From contig NZ_JMLQ01000002.1 of assembly GCF_000686025.1 (NCBI RefSeq), forward strand, positions 248,001-312,000: a stretch of 64,000 nt of DNA, given 5' to 3'. The position numbers were made by a program, and so were the translations under genes. The notes under the pieces were generated by a model. It did not search any database. It was not told where the DNA came from and saw only the letters and a list, made by a program, of their open reading frames with translations. Positions 40,608 through 48,835 of this stretch are shown piece by piece (the stretch's first letter is position 1; every line of letters begins with the position of its first letter). Source of the DNA: Rhodococcus sp. UNC23MFCrub1.1 (GTDB taxonomy: Bacteria > Actinomycetota > Actinomycetes > Mycobacteriales > Mycobacteriaceae).

Positions 40608-41906
40608 TCACTCTAGTCGCGCGAGCACCGTGTCCGAATAGTCGTTTCCGAAGGTGCCGTGGGGATCCACTCGCTCGCGTTCGGCCACGACGTCGTCGAA
40701 GCGCGGGTACAGCGAACGAAGTGTGCCCGCGGTGAGGGAGTGCAGCTTGCCCCAGTGCGGTCGTCCACCGACATCACGAGCGATCGCCTCCACCGCGTCG
40801 AAGTACCCACCCACCGGCCGCCGGTGGTACTGGTGGACCGCGACGTAGGCGGTGTCACGGCCGTGCGCGGTGGACAACCAGACGTCGTCGGCGGCGGCGC
40901 AGCGGACCTCGACCGGGAAGGTCACGCGGTAACCGGTCCGCGCGATCCAGGCCTCGATCGCGCGGATCACGCTCGGCACGGACTCGGGCGGCACCGCGTA
41001 CTCCATCTCGCGGAAGCGGACCCGACGGGAGGACGCGAACACGGACGAGCTGCGATCGGTGAACGTGCGACCCGACCAGGCCGCCGCCGACACCGTGTTC
41101 ACCCTCGGGATGATGGACGGGATTCGCGTCGTCACGCGATTGATCACCTCGAAGGCGCTGTTGGACAACAGTTCGTCGTCGATCCAGGACGACACGCGGC
41201 CCACGGGAGACAGTGGCGTGTCGGCGGGCAGCCGCGTGTTGCGCTTGGTCAGCACCCGATCCGTGTGCGGGAACCAGTAGAACTCCGGATGGTCGACGTC
41301 GCGCATGTCGTCGGGGAAACGCTCGAGTGCCTCGCCGAGGCGACCCGGGGTCTCCTCGGCGTGCAGCGCGAAGGCCGGAACGCACCGCATCGTCACGGCG
41401 GTCAGGATCCCGAACGCCCCGAGGCCGAGTCGCGCGCACTCGAACAGCGGCCCGTCCGACACCGTGACCTCCGTGCCGTCGGCGAGCACCAGTCGCGCCC
41501 CGACCACGTGGGCGGACAGCCCGGCGAACCGCGCCCCGGTGCCGTGCGTGCCGGTCGAGATCGCACCCGCGAGTGTCTGCACGTCGATGTCGCCCATGTT
41601 GGTCAGCGCCAGCCCGCGGGCGTGCAGGAGATCGTTCAGGGTGTGCAGCCGCGTTCCGGCGCGCACGGTGACGTCGGTGGTGCCGTCCGGTCCCGCGGCC
41701 ACACCCTCGATGCCCGTCAGATGGTCGAGCGCCACCAGGACGCCGTCCGTCAGCGCGGCGCCGGTGAACGAATGGCCTGCTCCGACCGCGTGGACCCGGC
41801 CCTGCGCGCGCACGACGACGTCCCGGATCTCGTCGGCGCTGTGCGGTCTCACGATCGACGCGGGCCGTGCGCGCTGGTTTCCCGCCCAGTTCGTCCATTC
41901 GGTCAT
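40608..41906 (-). CDS. FAD-linked sugar-lactone oxidase (L-gulono/D-arabinono-1,4-lactone type)
   Basis: The 432-residue protein has an N-terminal FAD-binding PCMH domain (ASIVRPHSADEIRDVVV...VHAVGAGHSFTGAALTDG, GDIDVQTLAGAISTGTHGTG) and the C-terminal ALO domain with HWGKLHSL and the terminal DPHGTFGNDYSDTVL. It oxidises an aldonolactone, often with a non-oxygen electron acceptor in actinobacteria. The start is ATG 41906 (MTEWTNWAGNQ), next to an operator-like repeat shared with the divergent tetR gene. The molybdo-oxidoreductase follows in the same direction. Confidence 0.9.
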   Translation of the reverse strand: MTEWTNWAGNQRARPASIVRPHSADEIRDVVVRAQGRVHAVGAGHSFTGAALTDGVLVALDHLTGIEGVAAGPDGTTDVTVRAGTRLHTLNDLLHARGLALTNMGDIDVQTLAGAISTGTHGTGARFAGLSAHVVGARLVLADGTEVTVSDGPLFECARLGLGAFGILTAVTMRCVPAFALHAEETPGRLGEALERFPDDMRDVDHPEFYWFPHTDRVLTKRNTRLPADTPLSPVGRVSSWIDDELLSNSAFEVINRVTTRIPSIIPRVNTVSAAAWSGRTFTDRSSSVFASSRRVRFREMEYAVPPESVPSVIRAIEAWIARTGYRVTFPVEVRCAAADDVWLSTAHGRDTAYVAVHQYHRRPVGGYFDAVEAIARDVGGRPHWGKLHSLTAGTLRSLYPRFDDVVAERERVDPHGTFGNDYSDTVLARLE

Positions 41907-41921
41907 GGATGGATACAAGTA

Positions 41922-41937
41922 CTGGACAACCGTCCAG
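41922..41937. promoter_or_regulatory. Operator-like inverted repeat between the lactone oxidase and tetR
   Basis: Arms CTGGAC / GTCCAG with an AACC spacer in the 53-base gap between two divergent start codons. Such placement is typical of TetR operators controlling both genes. Confidence 0.6.
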
Positions 41938-41959
41938 GTCAACCCCCTAGACTTCGACC

Positions 41960-42595
41960 ATGACCGTGCGCCTCCCCGCCGATCTCCGGCGTTCGCAGCT
42001 GATCGAGGCCGGGCTCACCGTGGCAGCGGAGGCGGGGATCGCCGCCGTCACCGTGCGCGCCGTCGCCGAACACGCGGAGGTCTCGCTCGGCGTCGTCCAC
42101 TACTGCTTCGAGAACAAGGAAGCGCTCGTCACGGCCATGGGCGAGGCGTTGGTCCAGGAGCTCGGCGCCGCCGTCGGCACGGCCCTGCACGCTGCCGCCG
42201 CCGACGGTCGGCGGGACTGCGCCGGCCCCCGTGCGCTGCGCGAGATACTGCACCGCGGCGTGGCCGCACTCTGGTCGGTCATCGAGAGCACGGCCGACCG
42301 GCAGCTGCTCACCTACGAGATCACCGCCTACTCGGTGCGCTCCGCGGGAGCCGGACCCGGCATCGGCACGTTGCAGTACCGCGTCATGGACACCGAGACG
42401 GAGAGCTTCCTCGAGGCGGCGGCCGAGGCATCACGGATGCGGTGGACCGAACCGATGGCGTCGTTGACGCGTTCCGCACTGGCGACCATCGACGGGGTGG
42501 TTCTCCGGTGGCTCGTCGACCAGGACACTCTCGCCGTCATCGCGGAACTCGACGACCTGGCCGCGCGCATCGCGGCGAAGGCGGTGCCGTCGTGA
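41960..42595 (+). CDS. TetR-family transcriptional regulator
   Basis: The 211-residue protein has the TetR helix-turn-helix at the N-terminus (LIEAGLTVAAEAGIAAVTVRAVAEHAEVSLGVVHYCFENKEALVTAM); the remainder is the ligand-binding/dimerisation region. It is divergent from the lactone oxidase and overlaps the following PLP-enzyme gene by four bases (GTGA), so it probably regulates both. The inducer is unknown. Confidence 0.93.
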   Translation: MTVRLPADLRRSQLIEAGLTVAAEAGIAAVTVRAVAEHAEVSLGVVHYCFENKEALVTAMGEALVQELGAAVGTALHAAAADGRRDCAGPRALREILHRGVAALWSVIESTADRQLLTYEITAYSVRSAGAGPGIGTLQYRVMDTETESFLEAAAEASRMRWTEPMASLTRSALATIDGVVLRWLVDQDTLAVIAELDDLAARIAAKAVPS

Positions 42596-43728
42596 CCGTG
42601 CTCGATCGGCTCGGTGCCGCGACGGCAGAGCTCGACCCGCCGCTGCTCGCGATCGACGAGGAGTCGCTCGAGGCCAACCTCGCGGATCTGGTGCGACGGG
42701 CCGGCGGTACGCCCATCCGTCTCGCGTCGAAATCCGTCCGTATCCGCGGTGTCCTCGAGCGTGCGCTGGCCGTTCGGGGGTTCGCGGGCGTCATGGCCTA
42801 CTCGCTGCGAGAGGCGTTGTGGCTGAACGAGGTACCGGACATCCTCGTCGGCTATCCGACCGTGGATCGACAGGCGCTCGCCACCCTGGCCGCTGACGCC
42901 GACGCGTGCCGCCGCATCACTCTCATGATCGACTCGCGAGCACACCTCGACGTGATCGACGCCGCCGGTCCGTGGGCAGCTCCGGTGCGGGTGTGTCTCG
43001 ACGTCGACGCGTCGCTCCGCATCGGACCCGCTCACATCGGCGTTCGTCGGTCGCCGCTACGTCGTCCGGCCGAGGTGGCCGCGCTGGCGCGGGAGGCGGT
43101 CCGGCGCGGCGCGTCCGTCGTCGGCGTGATGTTCTACGAGGCGCAGATCGCGGGGCTGCCCGATTCCGGACGAGCGGTGCGGTGGATGAAGCGGAAGTCG
43201 GCGTCCGAGTTGGCCTTCCGGCGACGCGCCGTGATCGATGCCGTGCAGGACGAGGTGGGCGTACTCGAGATCGTGAACAGTGGCGGCACCGGGTCGATCG
43301 AGGTGTCGGCTGCGGATCCGGCGGTGACCGAGGTGACGGCGGGCTCCGGCTTGTTCGCGCCGACGCTGTTCGATCGCTACGACGCGTTCACTGCACGACC
43401 GGCGCTGTTCTTCGCACTCCCCGTCGTCCGCACGCCGACGCGGACCATCGCGACAGCGTTCTCGGGTGGGTACATCGCCTCGGGACCGACGGGGGCCTCT
43501 CGTGTGCCGTCACTGATCGGACGCGGGGCGTTGATCCGCACCGAGGGGGCTGGGGAGGTCCAGACGCCGGTGGCGGGATCCGGTGCGGCGGTGGGGGATC
43601 GGCTGTGGTTCCGGCACGCCAAGGCCGGTGAGGTGTGCGAGCGCTTCACCGAGGCGCACCTCGTGTCCGCGGACGGTTCCCGCACGACACTGCCCACCTA
43701 CCGCGGTGAGGGCCGGGCCTTCGGCTGA
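42592..43728 (+). CDS. PLP-dependent fold-III enzyme (D-threonine aldolase / D-serine deaminase-like)
   Basis: The 378-residue protein has the alanine-racemase-like barrel. The N-terminal TPIRLASKSVRIRGVLERAL carries the lysine expected to bind PLP (LASKSVR), and INLSEQ-type features such as VCLDVDASLRIGPAHIGVRRSPL and the C-terminal metal/PLP region follow. Family members act on D-amino acids or 3-hydroxy amino acids; which reaction occurs here cannot be told. GTG at 42592 overlaps the tetR stop, with a second in-frame GTG at 42598. Convergent with the nuclease-helicase gene. Confidence 0.83.
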   Translation: MTVLDRLGAATAELDPPLLAIDEESLEANLADLVRRAGGTPIRLASKSVRIRGVLERALAVRGFAGVMAYSLREALWLNEVPDILVGYPTVDRQALATLAADADACRRITLMIDSRAHLDVIDAAGPWAAPVRVCLDVDASLRIGPAHIGVRRSPLRRPAEVAALAREAVRRGASVVGVMFYEAQIAGLPDSGRAVRWMKRKSASELAFRRRAVIDAVQDEVGVLEIVNSGGTGSIEVSAADPAVTEVTAGSGLFAPTLFDRYDAFTARPALFFALPVVRTPTRTIATAFSGGYIASGPTGASRVPSLIGRGALIRTEGAGEVQTPVAGSGAAVGDRLWFRHAKAGEVCERFTEAHLVSADGSRTTLPTYRGEGRAFG

Positions 43729-43734
43729 CCGGCA

Positions 43735-46700
43735 TCACTCGTCGGGGCTCACCCGCATGAAGGCGCCGACCAACGACAGCTCCGCCGGTGTCGAGGGCAG
43801 ATAGTGCGTCAGCGCGGGTGAGCGGACGACGTACGCGGCCCACTGCCCCCGCGACAAGGCGACGTTGATGCGGTTGCGCGACAACAGGAACTGCATGCCG
43901 CGCGGCACGTCCTCGGGGGCCGACGCGGCCATGGACACGATCACGACGGCGGCCTCCCGACCCTGGAACTTGTCGACGGTGCCGCACGAGGCCTCGTGCA
44001 GTCCGGCATCGTCGAGCGCCGCGCGCACGGTGGCGACCTGGGCGTTGTAGGCCGCCACCACGAGCAGGTCCGAGGCGCCGAGCGGCCGTGTCTCCCCGTC
44101 ACACGTCCAGGCCGATCCCACCAGTGACCGTGCGAGTCGGACGATCTCGACCGCTTCCTCTCGCGAGGACGTCGCGTTGCCCTCGTGGTTGACGAGAACT
44201 GTGTGCACTCCCGGGCCGACGCCGTCCAGGTGCCGTCCCAGCACTGTGTCGTGCGAGCGGAGCCGTCCGTCGTAGGACAGGTCGGACACCACGGAACACA
44301 GCTCGGGGTGCATGCGGCGAGTGGTGGCCAGGAAGTACCCGAGGTCGGCCGGGAGCGTGTCGGAGCCGTCCGCGAGCCAGCCCAGAGCAGAGGTGTCCAC
44401 CGGTTCGGGGTGGCTGCCCTGGCTCACCTGCGGCAGCTGCTGCGGATCGCCGAGCAGCAGGAGGTTGCGTGCCACCCGCGCCACCGCAATGGTGTTGGCG
44501 AGCGAGAACTGGCCCGCCTCGTCGACGACCAGCAGGTCCAGCTCCTGCTCTGCGAACTCCTTGCGGTTGGTGAACGGCCAGGCCGTCGCACCCACGACGC
44601 ATCCGCCGGTGTGTGTGGCCAGGTACCCGGAGTACGAGTCCACGCCGAGCCACGAGTGCGTGCTGTCGGACGACCCCTTCTTGGCGACGCTCTCGGGATC
44701 GAGCCCGGCGGCGACGACACCGTCGAGAAGGTTCTCGATCACCGAGTGCGACTGGCCGACCACCCCGATGCGCCAGCCGTGATCGCGTGCGAGTGCGGCG
44801 ATCACTCGCGATCCGGTGTAGGTCTTCCCCGTTCCCGGCGGCCCTTGGACCGCGATGTAGGAATCGTCGAGATCGAGGAGCGACGCCGTGATGGCCGCAG
44901 CGATCTGCTCGTCGACGACCTCGGCGAGCGGTGCGCCGGACCGGGTCCGGGGAGGATCACGACGCAGGAGGTCGACCACGGCCGAGGCGCGGACCTCGGG
45001 AAGGCGATCCGCTGCCTCCGCCGCGGTGGCGGCGATGGCCTCCCGCAGCGTGGTCGTGTTGACGAAGGCATCCGGCGTCGTGGCGACCGGTGCGACATCG
45101 TGGGGTTCGGCGCCCTTGGACAGTGACTCCTCGAGCGTGAGGTGGGCGCCGTCCTCGGACACCTCGACGATCGTTCCGGGCATCGTCCAGCGATACTGCG
45201 GGTTCGCGCGTCTGTCGGGCGCGATCCAGTCCGGAGCAGGCGGCGCGTAGAGCACGGTCACCTTCGACCCCACGCGCCCACTGCCGGGCCCGAACTCACC
45301 GCGCACCACGCTCGTGCGCCGCTGGACCCGCTTGCCGGGCGGTGTCGCCCACTCGGTCATGGACTCCACTTCCTCGACCATGAACACGTCGCGGGTGTCC
45401 GCCCACTCGTCCATGGGCGAGGCCAGTCGGTCGAAGTGCGCCCACCAGTAGGGCTTCTCCTCGCGCTGGTGGTAGCCGACAGCGGCCGCGAGCAGGGCGA
45501 TCGCCTGCTGGTCGGTCGTGCGTGATACCGATTCACCGGCGAACTCCCACAGGGCGTCTCGCACCGCGTCCCGGTCCTCGTCGACCGGTTCGGCCGCGTC
45601 GAGCGGACCGCGGGGCACCACACCCGCGCGTTCGGCGTGACCGAGCAACCAGTCGCGCAGTTCCAGTGTGGAGCGGCAGTCGTACTCGTTGTAGTCGGCG
45701 ATCTCGGCGAGGACGCCGGCCGCCTCGTCGAGGTCGCCACGGTCGCGCAGATCGCACCACCGCGCGTACTCGGTGATGGAAGCGACGGCGTCTGCCACGT
45801 CGCCGCGGTGATCGGTCATGTACAGCGGTTCGAGCTTCTTGATGCTGTAGCTCGGTGCGCCGATGCGCAGGGCGGACCGCACGACGGGATACAGGTCGAC
45901 GAGGATCTGCTGCCGGAGAAGGTCGTCGACCTCGTTCTCGTACACCCCGTACCGCGAGGCCAGACGTAGCAGAGCCGACTTCTCATATGCCGCATAGTGA
46001 TACACGTGCATGCCGGGGAACGCCTCGCGGCGTGCACGCACGTACTCGACGAAGGCGACGAAGGCGGCCCTCTCCTCGTGCCGGTCGTGGGCCCAGAACG
46101 GCCGGAACGCGCCGTCGGACTCCATGACGCCGAAGAGGTACTCGAGCCCCCAGTCGGAGGAGCCGCGTTCGGCGTACAGCGGGTCGCCCTCGAAGTCGAA
46201 GAAGATGTCGCCCTCGTCCGGAGCGGGCAGTGCACCGAGAGCACTCGGGGTGTGCACGTCGACCACCGGTGACCCCGACTGCTCCTGCTGAACCTGGGCC
46301 AGGGCCTGCGCGCGCAGGGTGCCGAGGGACCGCTCCGAGAGGTCCGCGACGGAACCGGTGTGTGCGGCCAACTCGTCGACGGTCGTGATCCCCGCGGCGT
46401 GCAACGTGGACCGCTGGGAGACGCGCATCCCAGCGACCAGCAACAGGTCACGCTGTGCCTCGACCTCGGGGGTGCAGTGCTCGCACCGGAAGCAGGCGCG
46501 AATGTCGAGGTCGGCCCAGGATGCCGGGAGCAATTGCGTCAGGTGGCCGGACAGCAGGGCCACCATCTCGCGCCGTGCGCGGCGGTAGACGGGGAGGACG
46601 TCCGGCAGGTGCACGAGATGGTCGGTGCCGTCACCGAGGACGAGGTGGCCCGTGGCGGACGTGGGAACTTCGACAGCCTCGAGCGCGTCGGCGTACGCCG

Positions 46701-47148
46701 CGATCTGCAGGACCGACGGGACGCGCTCGGTGCGCGACAGCTTGGTGTCGTGCACCGCATAGGTGTCGGTCGACGGGTCGTGGATCAGGAAGTCGCTGAA
46801 GCCGAGGAACTCGCCGTCGAAGAACGTGCCCTGGTAGATGACGGGGACGCGCTGCTGCGCCGCGGCGAGGGTGGCCTGTGCGGCGGCGGCCAGCGCGGAC
46901 GGGATGCTCTCGGCCGGCCGTTCGATGGTCACGACGCCGTCCGGATGCTCGCGCTTCAGTCTCAGCAGCTCGCGGGCCTCGTGCTGACTGCCGAGGCGCG
47001 CGAGCCGGGCGAACATCGCGTCGTCGACCTGCTCGGTCTCGATGCGGCCGAGGTTCGCGTCGAGCGTGCGCAGGAGTGCGTACTCGCACCGGGACGCCAG
47101 CGCGAGGTCGCCTGCGCTGTGGACGAGGGTGTCTCCGGTGACGAACAT
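43735..47148 (-). CDS. TM0106-type RecB-like nuclease fused to a superfamily 1 helicase
   Basis: Large DNA/RNA-processing protein of 1137 residues in three parts. (1) N-terminal RecB/Cas4-like nuclease: D119 (GFSDFL), D134 and K136 (VHDTKLSR), Q148. It is framed by C21 and the cluster C219-C222-C225 (CFRCEHC), an arrangement like Fe-S nucleases of the Cas4/AddB/Dna2 type. (2) A middle RNase H-like exonuclease domain (IFFDFEGDP, HYAAYEK, DYNEYDCRSTLELRDWL). (3) A C-terminal SF1 helicase with GPPGTGKT near 771, VVDEAGQ, LLGDPQQLPQV, TTRRMHPEL, TVDKFQGREA and RINVALSRG. Physiological role unestablished; repair or phage defence are possible. It stands alone on its strand. Confidence 0.9.
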   Translation of the reverse strand: MFVTGDTLVHSAGDLALASRCEYALLRTLDANLGRIETEQVDDAMFARLARLGSQHEARELLRLKREHPDGVVTIERPAESIPSALAAAAQATLAAAQQRVPVIYQGTFFDGEFLGFSDFLIHDPSTDTYAVHDTKLSRTERVPSVLQIAAYADALEAVEVPTSATGHLVLGDGTDHLVHLPDVLPVYRRARREMVALLSGHLTQLLPASWADLDIRACFRCEHCTPEVEAQRDLLLVAGMRVSQRSTLHAAGITTVDELAAHTGSVADLSERSLGTLRAQALAQVQQEQSGSPVVDVHTPSALGALPAPDEGDIFFDFEGDPLYAERGSSDWGLEYLFGVMESDGAFRPFWAHDRHEERAAFVAFVEYVRARREAFPGMHVYHYAAYEKSALLRLASRYGVYENEVDDLLRQQILVDLYPVVRSALRIGAPSYSIKKLEPLYMTDHRGDVADAVASITEYARWCDLRDRGDLDEAAGVLAEIADYNEYDCRSTLELRDWLLGHAERAGVVPRGPLDAAEPVDEDRDAVRDALWEFAGESVSRTTDQQAIALLAAAVGYHQREEKPYWWAHFDRLASPMDEWADTRDVFMVEEVESMTEWATPPGKRVQRRTSVVRGEFGPGSGRVGSKVTVLYAPPAPDWIAPDRRANPQYRWTMPGTIVEVSEDGAHLTLEESLSKGAEPHDVAPVATTPDAFVNTTTLREAIAATAAEAADRLPEVRASAVVDLLRRDPPRTRSGAPLAEVVDEQIAAAITASLLDLDDSYIAVQGPPGTGKTYTGSRVIAALARDHGWRIGVVGQSHSVIENLLDGVVAAGLDPESVAKKGSSDSTHSWLGVDSYSGYLATHTGGCVVGATAWPFTNRKEFAEQELDLLVVDEAGQFSLANTIAVARVARNLLLLGDPQQLPQVSQGSHPEPVDTSALGWLADGSDTLPADLGYFLATTRRMHPELCSVVSDLSYDGRLRSHDTVLGRHLDGVGPGVHTVLVNHEGNATSSREEAVEIVRLARSLVGSAWTCDGETRPLGASDLLVVAAYNAQVATVRAALDDAGLHEASCGTVDKFQGREAAVVIVSMAASAPEDVPRGMQFLLSRNRINVALSRGQWAAYVVRSPALTHYLPSTPAELSLVGAFMRVSPDE

Positions 47149-47178
47149 GCCGCCACCCTAACGAGACCGGCCGACAGG

Positions 47179-48132
47179 TCAGCGGGTCCCGAGGGCAGGT
47201 GCGATCGTCGTGCCCCAGGCTTCCTTCAGCTGGTCCTCGAACAGTGCCCAGCTGTGCGAGCCCTCGCCGCGCATAGAGATGGTCGCAGGCACGCCCGCCC
47301 TCCGCACCGCGTCGGCGAAGATGCCGGTGCACGTGTTCACCATGGCTTCGACGGCTGCTCCGCCGAACGGGGGAATGCTGCCGGGCGGGATGCGGTCGAC
47401 GGGGCCGGGAACACCGCTCGCGGATCCTGCGTAGACAGCCGTTCCGCGGAGGCGGTCGGCGTGGAGGGACGGGTCGTGCTGCGCCCATGCGGGAGCACCG
47501 GGAGGGCCCCACATGTTGAAGGGGTTGTTCAGGGCGCCGCCGATCATGATCGAGATCGCGGCCTGGGCGAGCGGGTTCGACGAGGCGGGGCACCCGCTGA
47601 TGGATGCCGCGGCACGGTAGAGGCCGGGCGCCTGCACGGCGAGATCGAGTGCCGGACCGCCGCTCATCGACACCCCTGCCACCGCGTTGCGGCGCGTACT
47701 GCCGAAGTGCTGGTCCATGACGCCGGGCAGTTCCTGCGTCAGATAGGTCTGCCATTTGTTGGATCCGAGGATCGGATCGTCGGCGAGCCAATCCGTGTAG
47801 AAACTCAGACGCCCACCGATGGGGAGCACGACGGTGACGTTCTTGTCGGCGAAGAATGCCGGGGCGCCGGAGTTGTTGATCCAGCCGACTCCGTCCTCGT
47901 TGCCCAGGGCGCCGTTGAGAAGGTAGAGCGTGGGGAGCGACCCGCCGCGAGCCGGGCGGAGCACGTCGTTCGGCACGACGCGGTTCATGGCGGGGGAGTA
48001 GACGTCGACGACCGAGTGTGTCGGCGAGAGCTGCCGCACCCCGACCACTCGGGCAGGCTCCGCAGCGGTGGCGGCGGGCGCCCCGAGAAGAGCCGCGACG
48101 ACGGCGACGACGATGACGAAAACCAACCTCAT
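47179..48132 (-). CDS. Antigen 85-type mycolyltransferase/esterase family protein
   Basis: Secreted alpha/beta hydrolase of 317 residues with a Sec signal peptide (about 1-24, ending ATAAEP). Ag85 features include the nucleophile elbow GVSMSGG with S155, the NGALGNEDGVGWINNSGAPAFFADKNVTVVLPIGG region and the catalytic histidine in GEGSHSWALFEDQLKEAW. Such enzymes transfer mycolic acids onto trehalose or arabinogalactan outside the membrane. It indicates a mycolate-producing host. Substrate could also be another ester. Confidence 0.88.
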   Translation of the reverse strand: MRLVFVIVVAVVAALLGAPAATAAEPARVVGVRQLSPTHSVVDVYSPAMNRVVPNDVLRPARGGSLPTLYLLNGALGNEDGVGWINNSGAPAFFADKNVTVVLPIGGRLSFYTDWLADDPILGSNKWQTYLTQELPGVMDQHFGSTRRNAVAGVSMSGGPALDLAVQAPGLYRAAASISGCPASSNPLAQAAISIMIGGALNNPFNMWGPPGAPAWAQHDPSLHADRLRGTAVYAGSASGVPGPVDRIPPGSIPPFGGAAVEAMVNTCTGIFADAVRRAGVPATISMRGEGSHSWALFEDQLKEAWGTTIAPALGTR

Positions 48133-48169
48133 GGTCCGATGCTCGCACGGCGGAGGGAACCGTGGGGTT

Positions 48170-48203
48170 CGGTTCTGTGTCGAACCGGTGACTATTGAGT
48201 CAC
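48170..48203. promoter_or_regulatory. Paired inverted repeats between divergent hydrolase genes
   Basis: CGGTTC / GAACCG (48170-48187) and GTGACT / AGTCAC (48188-48203, ATTG spacer) lie directly next to each other in the 89-base gap between divergent starts. They look like regulator sites; no regulator gene is adjacent. Confidence 0.4.
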
Positions 48204-48221
48204 ATCAGCCACAATGGCCAC

Positions 48222-48833
48222 ATGCCGTTCTTCGAAGGACCCCGAGGTCGCGCCCACTACCGCCAGTGGGGACCCACCGAGGACCCTGCCGCGACCCTCG
48301 TGTTCCTGCACGGGCGGGGACAGCACACCGGCCAGTACCACCGGTTCGGCGCTGCCCTGGCAGCACATGGCATCGCCACCTGGGGCCTCGACCACATCGG
48401 CCACGGCTTGTCCGAAGGAGAGGCGGCCGACGACGCCGTCTACCTCGACGCGCTGGCGGAGAACGCACGACATCTCCTCGACGTCGTGGTCGAGGCCGGC
48501 CACCGACCTGCGGTGATGGGCCACTCGCTGGGGTCCGCGACCGCGGTGCGGATGCTCGCGACCGGCGGGAGCGCGCCCGCCGTCGTGCTGGTGGCGATGC
48601 CGCCGCGCGCGATCTCCCGCGAGGATCTGACGGCAGCGACCCGGTCGCCCACCCTGGCACTGCACGGTGTGGACGACCGCATGGTGCCGATCGACGGCGT
48701 CCGAGACCTCGTGCGCGGCATCCCGACGATCACCCTGCGCGAGTACGCCGACGCCGGACACGACCTGCTGCACGAGAAGATCCACCGGACCGTGACCGAC
48801 GCGGCCGCGGACTACGTCCTCGCGAACGCCTGA
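48222..48833 (+). CDS. Alpha/beta-fold hydrolase (monoacylglycerol-lipase-like)
   Basis: The 203-residue cytoplasmic hydrolase has the oxyanion region VFLHGRGQHTGQYHRF, DHIGHGLSEG, nucleophile S102 in MGHSLGSA, the acid in LHGVDDRMVP and the histidine in DAGHDLLHEK. It has the short cap of lysophospholipase/monoacylglycerol-lipase relatives. ATG at 48222 chosen; a TTG at 48195 would read through the operator-like repeat. Its stop is two bases from the convergent molybdo-oxidoreductase stop. Confidence 0.86.
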   Translation: MPFFEGPRGRAHYRQWGPTEDPAATLVFLHGRGQHTGQYHRFGAALAAHGIATWGLDHIGHGLSEGEAADDAVYLDALAENARHLLDVVVEAGHRPAVMGHSLGSATAVRMLATGGSAPAVVLVAMPPRAISREDLTAATRSPTLALHGVDDRMVPIDGVRDLVRGIPTITLREYADAGHDLLHEKIHRTVTDAAADYVLANA

Positions 48834-48835
48834 CG

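Noticed and set aside
43735..47148. Nuclease-helicase as part of a CRISPR-Cas system
   Set aside because: The cysteine pattern is Cas4-like, but there is no CRISPR array and no other cas gene in the window.
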